This document shows positions 1 to 6,783 of a stretch of 64,000 nucleotides of DNA, one piece after another. The notes beneath the pieces are model-generated. The model saw only the letters and a list, made by a program, of their open reading frames with translations, was not told the DNA's origin and ran no database searches. Source of the stretch: an uncultured Prevotellaceae bacterium (GTDB lineage Bacteria > Bacteroidota > Bacteroidia > Bacteroidales > Bacteroidaceae); assembly GCA_900315095.1 (NCBI GenBank), contig OMXS01000008.1, positions 1 through 64,000 on the forward strand, given 5' to 3'. The translations under genes and the position numbers were made by a program. Each line of letters opens with the position of its first letter. Within the stretch, counting starts at the first letter, position 1.

Positions 1-630
1 ATGGGTGAGACACGCCTCTGGTATTCGTTCTTCCTGCCATTGGCGGGTATCATTGTCTATTCGCGATGGAAATACAAATGGATACTCACGTTTTCCACGA
101 TTCTTGCCTTGGTGTTCATCTGCGTGAACCTGTTCAAGCCTGAGATTCACGACAAGACGCTGATGCCAGCCCTCCAGAGTCCTTGGTTCGCCCCTCACGT
201 CATTGTCTATATGTTCGCATACGCCGTACTTGGTGCAGCTACGGTGATGGCCGTCTATCTGCTTTTCATCAAAAAGAAAACAACGGAAAGCACAAATCAG
301 CCCATTACTGATGAAGAATCATACATCACCGACAATCTCGTCTATGTAGGCCTCGCCTTCCTGACCATTGGCATGCTCTTCGGTGCTCTCTGGGCCAAGG
401 AGGCATGGGGGCACTACTGGTCGTGGGACCCAAAGGAGACATGGGCGGCCATCACCTGGCTGGCCTATCTCGTCTATGTGCACTATCGTAACCTGCCACA
501 CCATCGTGAGCGCCTTGCTCTCTGGATACTCATCGCCTCTTTCTTCCTCTTGCAGATGTGCTGGTGGGGCATCAATTATCTACCCTCTGCCCAAGGCTCC
601 AGCGTACACACCTATAGCATGAGCGAATAG
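1..630 (+). CDS. ccsA: Cytochrome c biogenesis protein CcsA/ResC family (5' partial)
   Basis: This is the C-terminal part of a CcsA-type heme-handling membrane protein of the system II cytochrome c maturation machinery, which delivers heme to apocytochromes on the periplasmic side. The tryptophan-rich WWD signature (WGHYWSWDPKE, residues 136-146) is clear, and hydrophobic segments lie near residues 7-42, 65-90, 113-131, 147-161 and 172-190. The first base of the window is an ATG, but family members in Bacteroidetes are normally longer and often fused to ResB, so the gene probably begins upstream of the window. The reading frame ends at TAG 628-630, 11 nt before a strong hairpin. Confidence 0.85.
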   Translation: MGETRLWYSFFLPLAGIIVYSRWKYKWILTFSTILALVFICVNLFKPEIHDKTLMPALQSPWFAPHVIVYMFAYAVLGAATVMAVYLLFIKKKTTESTNQPITDEESYITDNLVYVGLAFLTIGMLFGALWAKEAWGHYWSWDPKETWAAITWLAYLVYVHYRNLPHHRERLALWILIASFFLLQMCWWGINYLPSAQGSSVHTYSMSE

Positions 631-640
631 GGGGAAAAGA

Positions 641-682
641 GACAACGGGGAACTCTCAGAAATGGGAGCTCCCCGTTTGTCT
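641..682 (+). terminator. Hairpin terminator after ccsA
   Basis: A long stem-loop: the left arm GACAACGGGGAACTCTCA pairs with TGGGAGCTCCCCGTTTGTC around a GAAA loop, with a few mismatches. It lies 11 nt after the ccsA stop and between convergent genes, so it may act in both directions. Confidence 0.8.
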
Positions 683-770
683 GTCTTCGGGTCTGTAATA
701 TCAAGTAAATTCCCTGATTTATACCAATATCTTCTCAGCCTCGTGCTTTGTGGTATGATAAGATTTATTT

Positions 771-2510
771 TTAGAAAATCACGGCCTTGCCGTTAACGAT
801 GTAAACACCCTTCTGTGGAGTGTTTACTCTGCGACCGCTAAGGTCATAGATTACATCTGGTCTCTCGGTGACGGTCACTTGCTTTATTCCCGACGTGGCA
901 TCTTCAATCACTTTGAGCGTTTGTCCTGTCCAGCTGAGCACAGACCAGTTGGAGATGTCGTCAGACTCGAAACTACCGTTTGCCACCATCTCGACGGAGC
1001 CTCCAACCTCCATGCACGAAACATCGTCGATATATACATTACCGCCAAGTTTTCCGATGGCGAAGAGCAGCACATCGTGCGGGTAATTGGCCGTGAAGGT
1101 CCATGTGAGTTCCTCGTATGTGGTGGTCACATTATAGGTGTCAAGGTATTGAATATCGGCGCTGTTACCCCATTGGTCGCGGTTGCTGCTGGCATCCCAT
1201 CTAGGCCACAATGCACAAGTGCCGTTATTATCGCAACGCATGGTGGCCTTGATCACGTATTTCTTGCCTGCCACCATTGGCGTTTCCAGTTTGCAGAACG
1301 CCTCTTTATCCCACGGGTTGGTGCCAACGGTACCGTTGTTTATTACGAGTACGTGGTTAGGACCGTCGTCTGACACCGTAACATTAATGTCCTGCGTGTG
1401 TATCTGTCCCAAGAAATCGGTGTATGTGGCGGTCACAATGCCTGTCTTTGCCTCGCTTCCAATCACCTTTCCATTACTAATGGCGAAGTCGTTGCTACTG
1501 AACTCCACCTCTTTAGTCAGGTTCTCTTTATGTCCGTCATCAAAGGTACCCCATGCAGTGAGCACCTTGCTTCCGCCCACTCTTATCGTAATGTCGGAAA
1601 TAGGGTCGATGCTGTTAAGCGAGTAAACCTTCTTCAAGGCATTGTTCCAGACATAGTCGGCCTGTGCCTTTGTCTCCAGTCCCATAGTCCGTAGTGCTTC
1701 GTATGCGTAACGCTTGCCCATAGTGCGGTAGCCTGCTGCCGTGAAGTGAATATTGTCACTAGCACAAGGACATCCGTTGGATGGTATCACATGTGCTGTA
1801 GGGATAACGCTGGGCAGCTGTGCTATGATAGTGTTATGCAGCGAACATGTACCACCGACGTCGGCATTTACTGTTTCGCCTGCAAAGAGAGGCACATCCT
1901 CGGCATTCAGATTGAGGTCGGTGAGCAGTCTGTTATAAATGGTGTTTACGTTCTGCAACCAAGCCTGCTGACCGTTGTTGCTCTCTCCCTGATGCAGCAA
2001 GATTCCTTTGATTACTCCTGCCTGTTGTGCAATCTTCGCCATATCCACCATGCGCTGATATGGATCGTTGCCATAGGCGCTTATAAGGTCTTTCATCCAT
2101 TGCTCTTGGCCGGCAATATATTCAGCCACCTTTTCCGACATAAATCCCTCAATGGCAATGCCGCCAACAGCCACATCAATCACACCCACCTTAACATTCG
2201 ACGGCAATGCAGCAACCATAGTGCGTCCGAAGTAGTCGGCCATCCCCAGACCTGCCCATTGTCTCACGATGGGTGGGGTAGCGGTGTACCATTGTCCCAT
2301 AGTGCGGCTCGGGTTGCTGAAGTTTTGTGCTGCCAGCACTTGGAATCGCGGATCAACAGTCTGGTCAACTGTTTCGGGCGTAGCCTGTCCTTCCATGTTC
2401 GACTGTCCGAAACACAAATAGATGTAGAAATTCGGGTCGGGACTCCCGCCCTGTGCCCATGCTGCCGCTCCGGCAAGCATCAGCACAAATGATGCAATTA
2501 ATTTTTTCAT
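771..2510 (-). CDS. Secreted SGNH-fold carbohydrate esterase (SASA/CE6-like) with sorting-type tail
   Basis: Predicted exported esterase that removes acetyl groups from sugars such as acetylated xylan or sialate. A signal peptide (MKKLIASFVLMLAGAAAWAQ) is followed by the SGNH block GQSNMEG containing the nucleophile Ser, a HQGESN block, and a DNIHFTAAGY segment that supplies the catalytic Asp/His. After about residue 290 come a Big-like segment and a CBM4/9-like beta-rich region, then a C-terminal tail (IYDLSGRRVNTPQKGVYIV) of the Bacteroidetes sorting type. I chose the ATG at 2510 rather than the ATG at 2528, because a -7 box ends at 2530, one base before the upstream ATG. The exact substrate cannot be told from the sequence. 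Confidence 0.85.
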   Translation of the reverse strand: MKKLIASFVLMLAGAAAWAQGGSPDPNFYIYLCFGQSNMEGQATPETVDQTVDPRFQVLAAQNFSNPSRTMGQWYTATPPIVRQWAGLGMADYFGRTMVAALPSNVKVGVIDVAVGGIAIEGFMSEKVAEYIAGQEQWMKDLISAYGNDPYQRMVDMAKIAQQAGVIKGILLHQGESNNGQQAWLQNVNTIYNRLLTDLNLNAEDVPLFAGETVNADVGGTCSLHNTIIAQLPSVIPTAHVIPSNGCPCASDNIHFTAAGYRTMGKRYAYEALRTMGLETKAQADYVWNNALKKVYSLNSIDPISDITIRVGGSKVLTAWGTFDDGHKENLTKEVEFSSNDFAISNGKVIGSEAKTGIVTATYTDFLGQIHTQDINVTVSDDGPNHVLVINNGTVGTNPWDKEAFCKLETPMVAGKKYVIKATMRCDNNGTCALWPRWDASSNRDQWGNSADIQYLDTYNVTTTYEELTWTFTANYPHDVLLFAIGKLGGNVYIDDVSCMEVGGSVEMVANGSFESDDISNWSVLSWTGQTLKVIEDATSGIKQVTVTERPDVIYDLSGRRVNTPQKGVYIVNGKAVIF

Positions 2511-2529
2511 ATTATAGAGTTTGAACATG

Positions 2530-2537
2530 CAAAGATA
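2530..2537 (-). promoter_or_regulatory. Bacteroidetes -7 box for the esterase gene
   Basis: TATCTTTG on the minus strand matches TAnnTTTG. No TTTG lies at the ideal -33 spacing. Its position rules out the ATG at 2528 as the start and supports 2510. Confidence 0.6.
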
Positions 2538-2640
2538 ACTCCTTTTTCTAACACATCTTTCTTTTTTCAGAAAAAACTTTTCTTTTGTTCAAATGGATGC
2601 TTTTGTGTAATCCATAAGTTTTCCACCTGCTATGCTTTGA

Positions 2641-2785
2641 GTATGCCATTCATGCCTTTTGAGGTTGTCATTGATGCCTTTTCGGCATATCAAAGGTATA
2701 CATCTGGCATCCCCAAAGGTATACTTCTTGCATGCCGTTTGAGCCCTTTTCGCTAATCACCAAATGCCTCTTGCATCATTCTTGC
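2641..2785. repeat. Degenerate tandem array, about 22-bp period
   Basis: The 490-bp gap between the esterase and the next gene holds about six degenerate units of 20-23 bp that align as GCAT-YC-(A/T)-rich-RWGCCTTTT, with recurrent ATGCC and TATAC cores. Adjacent cores at 2652 and 2674 are 22 bp apart, and those at 2697 and 2720 are 23 bp apart. I see no open reading frame of interest here. Similar periodicity, with different sequence, occurs at three other places in the window. Confidence 0.6.
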
Positions 2786-2805
2786 TTTAAAAATAGATGC
2801 ATAGG

Positions 2806-2849
2806 GTAGAGGATAGGTAGAACATAAGTAGAGGTTAAGTAGAGGCAAA
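2806..2849. repeat. Tandem 11-bp repeat, four units
   Basis: Four head-to-tail units start at 2806, 2817, 2828 and 2839: GTAGAGGATAG, GTAGAACATAA, GTAGAGGTTAA and GTAGAGGCAAA. The period is exactly 11 bp, half that of the neighbouring 22-bp array and close to one helical turn. Confidence 0.8.
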
Positions 2850-2944
2850 ATGGATGTAAATATGCATCTAAACGGTTTATTTACAGTTATATATGTCGAT
2901 AATGGTAGAGGTAACGTGATGAATGATGCTTATACTCTTTAATG

Positions 2945-2981
2945 AAGAAAACGGAGAAAACTTTCGTCTTCTCCGTTTCTT
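2945..2981 (-). terminator. Hairpin terminator of the 3020-3604 gene
   Basis: GAAACGGAGAAGAC and GTTTTCTCCGTTTTC form a stem just past the stop codon of the minus-strand gene. On that strand it is followed by the T-rich sequence TTTTCTTC. Confidence 0.75.
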
Positions 2982-3019
2982 AGTGATAGTTTCTGAATAG
3001 ATGTGTATAATGAGTATCC

Positions 3020-3604
3020 TTACTTCTTGCGATGCTGCTTTGGATGGAGTTTAATGTCAAACTTGAGTTCCATACGCAGTTCCTTAACCACTTGTTTTGA
3101 GAGATAAGCATGAGCCTGCTTGTCACCACTCTTGAAGAGAAACATCAGTCGTTTACCACCCAGCGCTTTCTTCTTCACCGAGCAGGTGGTAGTGGCAGGT
3201 TCGCCGAGTTGACCGCTACCTGTGACAGCACGGCCGCGGAACTCGGTAGAGGTATCTAAGTCTTTGCTATAAAGGTCGAGGATGGAGTCGAGTGTGCTCA
3301 ATGCGTCATCGCAGTTATTGCCGAGCCAGATGGCAAATTCTTTGATGTCTAATACTTCCATTCCGAGTATTTCATCGCCTTCCAGAAATTTGTTTGTCCG
3401 AGCAACACTCAGGTAATAACCGAAGGAGTCGTCATCGTTGGTGTCCTTATAGGTGAATACAGAATAGTCTCCGTGGTCCGTTTCGGCCTCAGCCACTTCC
3501 ATTCTCATTCCTACGGGTTGCTTAGTTTGGGCGTTAATAGTGCCAAATGCCATAGTGCTGAGCAACACCGTGACCATCATTCTAAAAAAGATTTTCTTGT
3601 TCAT
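3020..3604 (-). CDS. Secreted protein of unknown function
   Basis: A 194-residue protein with a signal peptide (MNKKIFFRMMVTVLLSTMAFGTINAQ) and no motif I recognise. The mature part is acidic at first (AEAETDHGDYSVF), contains two Cys (about residues 93 and 140), and ends in a Lys/His-rich tail (KLHPKQHRKK). It starts 36 nt after the TfoX-like gene and is probably co-transcribed with it, with a strong terminator behind it. Its role could be periplasmic; nothing in the sequence says more. Confidence 0.65.
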   Translation of the reverse strand: MNKKIFFRMMVTVLLSTMAFGTINAQTKQPVGMRMEVAEAETDHGDYSVFTYKDTNDDDSFGYYLSVARTNKFLEGDEILGMEVLDIKEFAIWLGNNCDDALSTLDSILDLYSKDLDTSTEFRGRAVTGSGQLGEPATTTCSVKKKALGGKRLMFLFKSGDKQAHAYLSKQVVKELRMELKFDIKLHPKQHRKK

Positions 3605-3640
3605 AACGTCTCTTTGTTTTATGTTGTTTGTTAGTGTTTT

Positions 3641-3958
3641 TTATTTTTTGCGCTTCTTTGGCTCCGGCAATGCCTTGTATGTTTCGCTGACTAGTAACGA
3701 AAGGTAGTCGCGGTCGTCCACATCGGCAATGTAGAAATAATCCTTTGCTCCCTCATAAGGAGGGCACAGCTCTACCTTTCGGAGCAATGAGCGAACAACT
3801 TCTGTAGGTTTCAGGTAGAAACGGTCATCACAGATGAGCCCGAATATTTTCCCGTTGCAATAGATACCATAGTCGCCAAACATCTTTTTGGTCACTATCT
3901 CACCTGCTCCGCCACATTGGTCGGCGATATATTGCACGAAGTCTGCATTAGAAGCCAT
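3641..3958 (-). CDS. TfoX N-terminal domain protein
   Basis: A 105-residue protein consisting of a single TfoX_N domain. The diagnostic pattern is seen: an N-terminal helix, then KKMFGDYGIYCNGKIFGLI, a DRFYLKP strand, and a C-terminal segment around YFYIADVDDRDYLSLLV. TfoX (Sxy) regulates competence in Gammaproteobacteria through a two-domain protein. Stand-alone N-domain proteins are widespread and their function is not established, so a competence role should not be assumed here. The 5' leader carries a 151-bp repeat that recurs upstream of an outer-membrane protein gene at 18.6 kb. Confidence 0.85.
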   Translation of the reverse strand: MASNADFVQYIADQCGGAGEIVTKKMFGDYGIYCNGKIFGLICDDRFYLKPTEVVRSLLRKVELCPPYEGAKDYFYIADVDDRDYLSLLVSETYKALPEPKKRKK

Positions 3959-3995
3959 GATTTGTATGATGTTTCAATTTTCGCAAGCCTCGCTT

Positions 3996-4146
3996 GCTCT
4001 GTAGATAAAGGGAGTTAGAAGCAGATAGAGGGAGTTAGATGACAATAGTTTTGCCGCGTGATAATTGCAGGCAGAGTGATGTCCTCTATCTCCCGTCGCC
4101 GTCAGGCGACTATCTCCATTTATCTTCCTATATCTCCTTAACATGC
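3996..4146 (-). repeat. 151-bp leader repeat, copy A
   Basis: Read on the minus strand from GCATGTTAAGGAG to CTACAGAGC, this segment aligns without gaps to 18452-18602, with 22 mismatches by hand count (about 85% identity). It holds a small hairpin, GTCGCC-TGAC-GGCGAC, and GATAGAGG/CCTCTATC complementarity between its two halves. It ends 37 nt before the TfoX-like start codon and lies downstream of a -7 box at 4187-4180, so it is probably part of the 5' leader. Confidence 0.85.
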
Positions 4147-4179
4147 GATACTTGGGTAAGATGTTTTTGTTTTTCTGTG

Positions 4180-4187
4180 CAAAGGTA
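4180..4187 (-). promoter_or_regulatory. -7 box upstream of the TfoX-like gene
   Basis: TACCTTTG on the minus strand. There is no clear TTTG at the ideal spacing upstream. It would give a leader of about 215 nt that includes the 151-bp repeat. Confidence 0.5.
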
Positions 4188-4254
4188 AATAAAAAACTTT
4201 GAAACTTGCAATAAGCAATGTAAAAAAGTAAGTTGAGAGTGAAAAGAGAGATAA

Positions 4255-4293
4255 AGAAAAACACGCTACAATTCTCAACGAACTGTAGCGTGT
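4255..4293 (-). terminator. Intrinsic terminator of the small transcript
   Basis: A perfect 10-bp stem (ACACGCTACA / TGTAGCGTGT) with a 13-nt loop. On the minus strand it is followed by TTTTTCTTT. No long gene lies upstream on this strand, which points to a short transcript starting near 4450. Confidence 0.85.
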
Positions 4294-4305
4294 AAAAAAA
4301 TATGT

Positions 4306-4371
4306 TTAACTAAAAATCCTTTCTGAATCAAAGACAGCCTCACGGCTCTCTTTGTCATCCTTAACAATCAT
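4306..4371 (-). CDS. Candidate 21-residue peptide or small-RNA gene
   Basis: Between a -7 box at 4461-4453 and a strong terminator at 4293-4255 lies a unit of about 190 nt. It contains one short open frame that starts at 4371 and reads MIVKDDKESREAVFDSERIF plus a final Ser: highly charged, with no membrane segment. A weak AAGG lies about 13 nt upstream. The A/T-rich leader has repeated TTTAGG/TTAGT words. The unit could be a small protein gene or a non-coding RNA with a chance frame. I do not recognise the peptide. It is transcribed away from the glycosyltransferase operon at 4641. Confidence 0.45.
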   Translation of the reverse strand: MIVKDDKESREAVFDSERIFS

Positions 4372-4452
4372 GAAAAACTTACCTTAAATTTAATAACTAA
4401 AAACCTAAATCTATTACTACTAACCTAAACAATCTATTAACCTTTTGACGAT

Positions 4453-4461
4453 GCAAAGGTA
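4453..4461 (-). promoter_or_regulatory. -7 box of the small transcript
   Basis: TACCTTTGC on the minus strand fits TAnnTTTG. TTGC sits at the 19-bp spacing and a TTTG four bases further upstream, so the -33 element is imperfect. Confidence 0.6.
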
Positions 4462-4576
4462 CGACGATTCTCAATACCACGCAACAAATATGGTCTCTTT
4501 TTGTAACTTTTTGCTCTTTTCTTGACGTAAATCAACAAACTGTGTGCGCAAACAGCGTCCAAATTACACTTTTTGT

Positions 4577-4607
4577 TTTGTTTTTACATAAATAAGGGTT
4601 ACCTTTG
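4577..4607 (+). promoter_or_regulatory. Full consensus promoter for the glycosyltransferase pair
   Basis: TTTG at 4577-4580, exactly 19 bp, then TACCTTTG at 4600-4607. This is the Bacteroidetes primary sigma consensus. The expected leader is about 30 nt before the ATG at 4641. Confidence 0.85.
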
Positions 4608-4640
4608 CCCTTGAAATAGGAATGCGATTGGAAAGGTAGA

Positions 4641-5903
4641 ATGAAAAACAAGGTTTTGATAGTGAGCACAAGTGATGTCAGCGGCGGCGCTTCGGTGGCG
4701 GCCGTAAGACTGACTGAAGCCCTCAACAAAAATGGAGTTGAGGCGCAGATGCTGGTGCGCGAACGTCTCACCGACAAACCTTTTGTCATTCAGATGCCTG
4801 GACTATGGCAGCAGAAGTGGAACTTCCTATGGGAGCGTCTGCGCATTTTCGTCTCCAATCTTTTCTCGAAAAAGAACCTTTTCACCGTTTCTATTGCAAA
4901 CACCGGGCAAGACATCACGCACACCCAGGCATTCCGCGATGCTGATATAATACATCTTCATTGGATAAATCAAGGCATGCTGTCGCTAGAGAACATACAA
5001 AGCATACTCAAGAGTGGCAAGCCTGTGGTGTGGACGATGCACGACATGTGGCAACTAACTGCCATTTGTCATTACGCGCACGAGTGCCGTCGGTTCACAG
5101 ATAGTTGTGGAAAGTGTCCTTTCCTGCGGTTTCCTCACGATGGCGATTTGTCTCGCAAGGTGTTCCAGAGGAAACAGGCGATGCTGAAAGACGCCCGTGT
5201 TCAGTTTGTTGCCGTTAGCCGATGGCTGCAAAGCGAGGCACAGGCGAGCACTCTGCTCAAGGGAAGAGACATCCACGTTGTGCCCAATGTGCTTTCGCTC
5301 TCGCGCTTCCAGCTTTTCCCGCGTGACGAATCCCGTAGTCGCCTCGGCATCAAAAGCCGCTACGTGGTGATGTTCGGTGCAGGTCGCATAGACAATCCTA
5401 TCAAGGGATTCGGCTATCTCTGCGATGCCCTTCGTCACATTATCGACACGCAGAAGATAGCGAAAGACGACCTCTGTTTGCTCCTTTTTGGTGGCATAAA
5501 AGACCGTGCGGTCCTCCAAAATGTACCAGTACCTTATATATATAACGGTTATGTGGAGGGCGATGACACCCTCTCGATGATGTATTCTGCTGCCAACTGC
5601 GTTGTCTCCTCATCGCTTTACGAAACCTTCGGGCAGACGCTTATTGAGGCACTTGCATGCGGTTGCTTGCCCGTGACATTTGACAATAGTGGACAGACGG
5701 ACATTGTTCGTCACAAAGAAAACGGTTATTTGGCGCGATGGAAGGATTCCGTAAGCCTTGCCGAAGGCATCGTTTGGGCAGCAACAGAGAACGACATCGA
5801 CCGCGAAAGCCTGCGGAAGGAAGTGATTGACACCTATTCTGAGCGTGTTGTTGCGCAACAATACATCGATATTTACAAGGAATTGAAGAACGGCAAACAA
5901 TGA
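4641..5903 (+). CDS. Glycosyltransferase, GT4 family (GT-B fold)
   Basis: A 420-residue group 1 glycosyltransferase that would transfer a sugar from a nucleotide donor to a growing glycan on the cytoplasmic side. The N-terminal Rossmann half begins KVLIVSTSDVSGGASVAAVRL, with the glycine-rich loop of GT4 enzymes. The C-terminal half has GAGRIDNPIKGFGYL and the donor-binding EX7E region SSLYETFGQTLIEALACG. A Cys/His cluster (CHYAHECRRFTDSCGKCPF) in the middle could bind metal and is seen in related wall and capsule transferases. Start codon and promoter agree. The stop overlaps the next start (ATGA). Confidence 0.9.
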   Translation: MKNKVLIVSTSDVSGGASVAAVRLTEALNKNGVEAQMLVRERLTDKPFVIQMPGLWQQKWNFLWERLRIFVSNLFSKKNLFTVSIANTGQDITHTQAFRDADIIHLHWINQGMLSLENIQSILKSGKPVVWTMHDMWQLTAICHYAHECRRFTDSCGKCPFLRFPHDGDLSRKVFQRKQAMLKDARVQFVAVSRWLQSEAQASTLLKGRDIHVVPNVLSLSRFQLFPRDESRSRLGIKSRYVVMFGAGRIDNPIKGFGYLCDALRHIIDTQKIAKDDLCLLLFGGIKDRAVLQNVPVPYIYNGYVEGDDTLSMMYSAANCVVSSSLYETFGQTLIEALACGCLPVTFDNSGQTDIVRHKENGYLARWKDSVSLAEGIVWAATENDIDRESLRKEVIDTYSERVVAQQYIDIYKELKNGKQ

Positions 5904-6688
5904 TTACCTTTAGTGTAGTAACCATAACATACAATGCGGAGGCTGTGCTTCAGCGCACTCTCGACAGCACTCTGAGCCAAACATGGAGTGGTGTGGAGCA
6001 CATCATCGTTGACGGCGCGTCTAAAGACAGTACAGTCAGCCTTGCGGAAGCATACCAACGGCTGTCCGACGAGGCACAAAACGGTCATCAGGTAAGCATC
6101 AAGTCGGAGCCCGATAACGGTCTTTACGATGCTATGAACAAAGGACTGGAGCGTGCAACGGGTACTTATGTCATCTTCATGAATGCCGGCGACACCTTCG
6201 CCTCGCCCGAAACACTCGCAGATGTTGTGGCTAAAGGACGACTTTGTGAGTTAGAGGCTTCGCATAAACCTCTGCCTGCCGTGCTATATGGCGACACGGA
6301 TATTTATGACGATAATGGCGAATACATTGGTCCGCGCCACCTCTCCGTGCCCGAACGTTTGTCCTGGCGCTCGTTCAAGAACGGCATGCTGGTGTGCCAT
6401 CAAGCTTTCTATGCCCGCACGGACATTGCAAAACGTACACCGTTCAACTTGAAATACCGCTATTCTGCAGATGTTGACTGGTGTATAAACATCATGAAGG
6501 CAGCCGAGCGCAAGAGTCTCCCGATGGTTAATGTGCATCAAGTGGTTGCCCATTATCTGCGAGAGGGGCAGACCACGCTGCATCACCGCGACTCCCTGAA
6601 GGAACGTTTCTCCGTGATGAAACAGCATTATGGTCTCTTAACAACACTCTTCCAACACATGAAGTTCGCTCTCCGCAACCTCAGATAA
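5900..6688 (+). CDS. Glycosyltransferase, GT2 family (GT-A fold)
   Basis: A 262-residue family 2 glycosyltransferase. It shows the N-terminal FSVVTITYNAEAVLQRTLDS, the VDGASKDST strand with the nucleotide-binding Asp, and the acceptor-side EPDNGLYDAMNKG motif found in colanic-acid-type transferases such as WcaA/WcaE. No membrane segment is seen, so it should act in the cytoplasm on a lipid-linked or protein-bound glycan. It overlaps the previous gene by four bases and is certainly co-transcribed. The substrate is unknown. The operon ends at the hairpin at 6731-6767. Confidence 0.9.
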   Translation: MITFSVVTITYNAEAVLQRTLDSTLSQTWSGVEHIIVDGASKDSTVSLAEAYQRLSDEAQNGHQVSIKSEPDNGLYDAMNKGLERATGTYVIFMNAGDTFASPETLADVVAKGRLCELEASHKPLPAVLYGDTDIYDDNGEYIGPRHLSVPERLSWRSFKNGMLVCHQAFYARTDIAKRTPFNLKYRYSADVDWCINIMKAAERKSLPMVNVHQVVAHYLREGQTTLHHRDSLKERFSVMKQHYGLLTTLFQHMKFALRNLR

Positions 6689-6730
6689 TCCCCTCTTATT
6701 CCGCAAACGATTATTATAAAGGCTATATAA

Positions 6731-6767
6731 AAAAAGGAGTTTGGAACAGATGTTTCAAACTCCTTTT
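6731..6767. terminator. Bidirectional terminator between convergent operons
   Basis: AAAAGGAGTTTGGAA and TTTCAAACTCCTTTT form a 14-15 bp stem around a short loop, with A- and T-tracts on both sides. It lies between the end of the glycosyltransferase pair and the end of glnN. Confidence 0.9.
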
Positions 6768-6783
6768 GCTTTGTGCTTGGCTG

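Noticed and set aside
3974-4264. 96-residue minus-strand frame over the small transcript and repeat
   Set aside because: Its translation is mostly that of the 151-bp repeat, and a related frame over copy B differs as non-coding DNA would; no start signal fits.
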